The translations under genes and the position numbers were made by a program. The notes under the pieces are model-generated. The model was not told the DNA's origin. It saw only the letters and a program-made list of their open reading frames with translations, and did not search any database. 7,370 nucleotides of DNA. It comes from Actinomycetales bacterium (lineage in GTDB: Bacteria; Actinomycetota; Actinomycetes; Actinomycetales; Cellulomonadaceae). Shown piece after piece: positions 6,489-7,370 of the stretch (positions are counted from its first letter, which is position 1; each line of letters begins with the position of its first letter). The stretch is from the NCBI GenBank assembly GCA_012514835.1, contig JAAYZM010000283.1:1-7370 (forward strand), in the 5' to 3' direction.

Positions 6489-6506
6489 GTCGCCACCACC
6501 GCGCAT

Positions 6507-6520
6507 GTTTCACGTGAAAC
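6507..6520. promoter_or_regulatory. parS site 5 of the array, abutting the jag terminator
   Basis: Perfect GTTTCACGTGAAAC core preceded by T, as in the Bacillus-type 16-base consensus. Its last base pairs into the terminator stem that begins at 6520/6521, so the two elements touch without any spacer. Confidence 0.95.
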
Positions 6521-6563
6521 GTCGAACGCGGCCGCCCCGGGGGAGGGACGGCCGCGTTCGACG
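6520..6563 (-). terminator. GC-rich hairpin terminator of yidC-jag
   Basis: The arms at 6520-6534 and 6549-6563 are perfect inverted repeats of 15 bases (GTCGAACGCGGCCG and its complement plus one flanking pair), with a 14-base C/G-rich loop. The hairpin begins 8 bases after the jag stop codon. As in many actinobacterial terminators there is no long U-tract; in minus-strand RNA the only Us after the stem are the three from the adjoining parS site. It separates yidC-jag transcription from rsmG. Confidence 0.85.
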
Positions 6564-6571
6564 AGAGACAG

Positions 6572-7105
6572 CTAGGCGGGCTTGATCACCACGTACCGCG
6601 AGGGCTCCACACCCTCGGAGTCGCTCACGAGCCCGGCGGCGGCGGCGGCGTCGTGCACCACCTTGCGCTCGAAGGGGTTCATGGGCTCGAGGGCGACGGA
6701 CTGCCCGCTCTCCTTGACGCGCGCGATGACCTCTTCGGCCTCACGCACCAGCTCGGCCTTCCGGTCGGCACGGTGACCGGCGATGTCGAGCATCAGGCGG
6801 GACCGCTCACCGGTCTTCGTCTGCACCGCGAGGCGCGTCAGCTCCTGCAGCGCGTCGAGCACCTCACCGTCATGACCCACGAGGCGCGAGAGCCCACGGC
6901 CGCCCTCCTCGGTGAGGATCTCGACCGCCGCGCGGCCGTTCTCCACGTCGATCTCGATGTCCCCGTCGATGTCGGCGATGTCGAGCAGCTCTTCGAGGTA
7001 GTCCGCCGCGATCTCACCCTCCTCGTCGAGACGGTCGCTCGAGCCGGTGGCCGCCTTCGGCTCCTCAGCGTCGGTGACTTCGTCCTTGGCGTGCGTGGTC
7101 TCCAT
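6572..7105 (-). CDS. jag: RNA-binding protein Jag/KhpB (KH and R3H domains)
   Basis: The product is 177 aa. Jag/KhpB is a cytosolic RNA-binding protein; in Gram-positive bacteria it pairs with KhpA and affects cell division and envelope synthesis. The first 30 residues are acidic and probably disordered. A KH-type domain follows (about 33-110: AADYLEELLDIADID, then LVGHDGEVLDALQ with its GxxG-type loop GHDG at 77-80). The C-terminal R3H domain (about 137-177) contains MNPFERKVVHDA with the defining Arg147-x3-His151, and ends SEGVEPSRYVVIKP. The Jag-N domain found in Bacillus-type proteins is absent, as is usual in actinobacteria. The ATG at 7103-7105 is three bases after the yidC stop, with a strong GGAGGAG at 7112-7118. 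It ends just before a strong hairpin terminator, so yidC-jag forms the end of a transcription unit. Confidence 0.95.
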   Translation of the reverse strand: METTHAKDEVTDAEEPKAATGSSDRLDEEGEIAADYLEELLDIADIDGDIEIDVENGRAAVEILTEEGGRGLSRLVGHDGEVLDALQELTRLAVQTKTGERSRLMLDIAGHRADRKAELVREAEEVIARVKESGQSVALEPMNPFERKVVHDAAAAAGLVSDSEGVEPSRYVVIKPA

Positions 7106-7108
7106 GGC

Positions 7109-7370
7109 TCACTCCTCCTCGGGGGTCGGGTTCGGGTTCTGTTCGGACTTCTTGGGCTGTTGTGTGCGCTTCTGCCGGCTCTGCTTCTTGGGCTGCTGCC
7201 GCTGACCCGACTTGGGCTTCTCCTCCACAGCGGGCTCAGCGGGAGTGATGAGCTCGGGCTCGTTGCGAGAGAGCAGCCCCTTGCGAGCAGCCTTGCGCGC
7301 CTGGCGCTCCTTAAAGGCCTTCTCGGCCTCGGAGCCGGGCATCGGCATGCGGCGGATCGTGTAGAACTGC
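7109..7370 (-). CDS. yidC: Membrane protein insertase YidC, C-terminal tail (5' part outside window)
   Basis: Only the last 86 or so residues are in the window, read from the right edge to the TGA at 7109-7111. They open with QFYTIRRMPMPGSEAEKAF, the segment that follows the last membrane helix of actinobacterial YidC/Oxa1 insertases. The rest is a soluble, very polar tail: a basic stretch (KERQARKAARKG), an acidic/proline part, then a Lys/Gln/Arg-rich run (QRQQPKKQSRQKRTQQPKK) and NPNPTPEEE. Basic C-terminal tails of YidC-family proteins contact the ribosome. No membrane helix falls inside the window. Its position next to jag matches the universal rnpA-yidC-jag-rsmG-parA-parB order. The final Glu-Glu-Glu codons also form the ribosome-binding site of jag. 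Confidence 0.92.
   Translation of the reverse strand, partial: QFYTIRRMPMPGSEAEKAFKERQARKAARKGLLSRNEPELITPAEPAVEEKPKSGQRQQPKKQSRQKRTQQPKKSEQNPNPTPEEE
7112..7118 (-). promoter_or_regulatory. Strong ribosome-binding site of jag inside the yidC end
   Basis: The minus strand reads GGAGGAG, six bases before the jag ATG, made from the final GAG codons of yidC. It fixes the jag start and couples the two genes. Confidence 0.8.

Larger units (their letters stand above)
6372..6520. repeat. Centromere-like array of five perfect parS sites
   Basis: Five identical 14-base palindromes GTTTCACGTGAAAC start at 6372, 6406, 6440, 6475 and 6507. The start-to-start steps are 34, 34, 35 and 32 bases, and the spacers of 18-21 bases differ in sequence. 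The array fills most of the non-coding gap between the jag terminator hairpin and the leader of rsmG. In many bacteria ParB binds exactly this core near the origin, loads CTP-dependent clamps and spreads. In actinobacteria parS sites are numerous and origin-proximal. With parA and parB encoded next door, this is very probably a major partition site. Such ParB loading may also influence transcription of rsmG-parA-parB. Confidence 0.95.

Noticed and set aside
6372..6520. CRISPR-like layout: five identical short repeats with unique 18-21 base spacers
   Set aside because: The repeat is only 14 bases, a perfect palindrome matching the known parS core, with ParB encoded nearby and a sixth copy alone in parA. 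No cas gene or leader is seen.
6296..6571. Replication origin in the jag-rsmG gap
   Set aside because: No TTATCCACA-type DnaA boxes or AT-rich unwinding region are present. The gap is filled by parS sites and the terminator; oriC is expected outside the right edge near dnaA.

Overview
The window is high-GC actinobacterial chromosome, most likely from the Micrococcales (Cellulomonas/Sanguibacter/Promicromonospora-type relatives). The reasons are the very GC-rich codon third positions, the GTG starts, the protein families, and the gene order yidC-jag-rsmG-parA-parB facing trxB-trxA, which is the conserved flank of the replication origin in this phylum. The origin itself (dnaA/rpmH/rnpA side) is not in the window. 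It is expected just beyond the right edge, past yidC, and I found no DnaA-box cluster here.

Layout. Positions 1-3390 carry a left-to-right set: the 3' part of trxB (thioredoxin reductase), trxA (thioredoxin with a WCAPC active site), a fold-type I PLP aminotransferase, and a short D-alanine-D-alanine ligase-family ATP-grasp enzyme. The last three are joined by ATGA stop/start overlaps. Positions 3391-3486 are a short convergent intergenic gap with one clear inverted repeat. Positions 3487-7370 carry a right-to-left set: the 3' end of yidC, jag (khpB), a strong GC-rich terminator hairpin, an array of five perfect parS sites, then rsmG, parA and parB. A sixth perfect parS lies inside the parA coding sequence.

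How the parts work together. ParB (a CTP-dependent DNA clamp) loads at the parS sites and spreads over neighbouring DNA. ParA (a deviant Walker-A ATPase) moves the ParB-parS complex to segregate the origin region. The five-site array between the jag terminator and the rsmG start, plus the site in parA, makes this the probable main centromere of the chromosome, and ParB binding there would cover the likely promoter region of rsmG-parA-parB. YidC (membrane insertase) and Jag (RNA-binding KH/R3H protein) form the usual pair upstream. TrxB/TrxA form the cytosolic disulfide-reducing couple. The aminotransferase and Ddl-like ligase suggest amino-acid or peptidoglycan-precursor metabolism, but their exact substrates cannot be read from the sequence.

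This is mainly a conserved housekeeping locus. I see no mobile element, CRISPR array, defence system or RNA gene. The features most worth a second look are the regularly spaced parS array abutting a terminator, the parS encoded within parA, the divergent motifs in the small Ddl-like ligase, and the altered active-site neighbourhood of TrxA.
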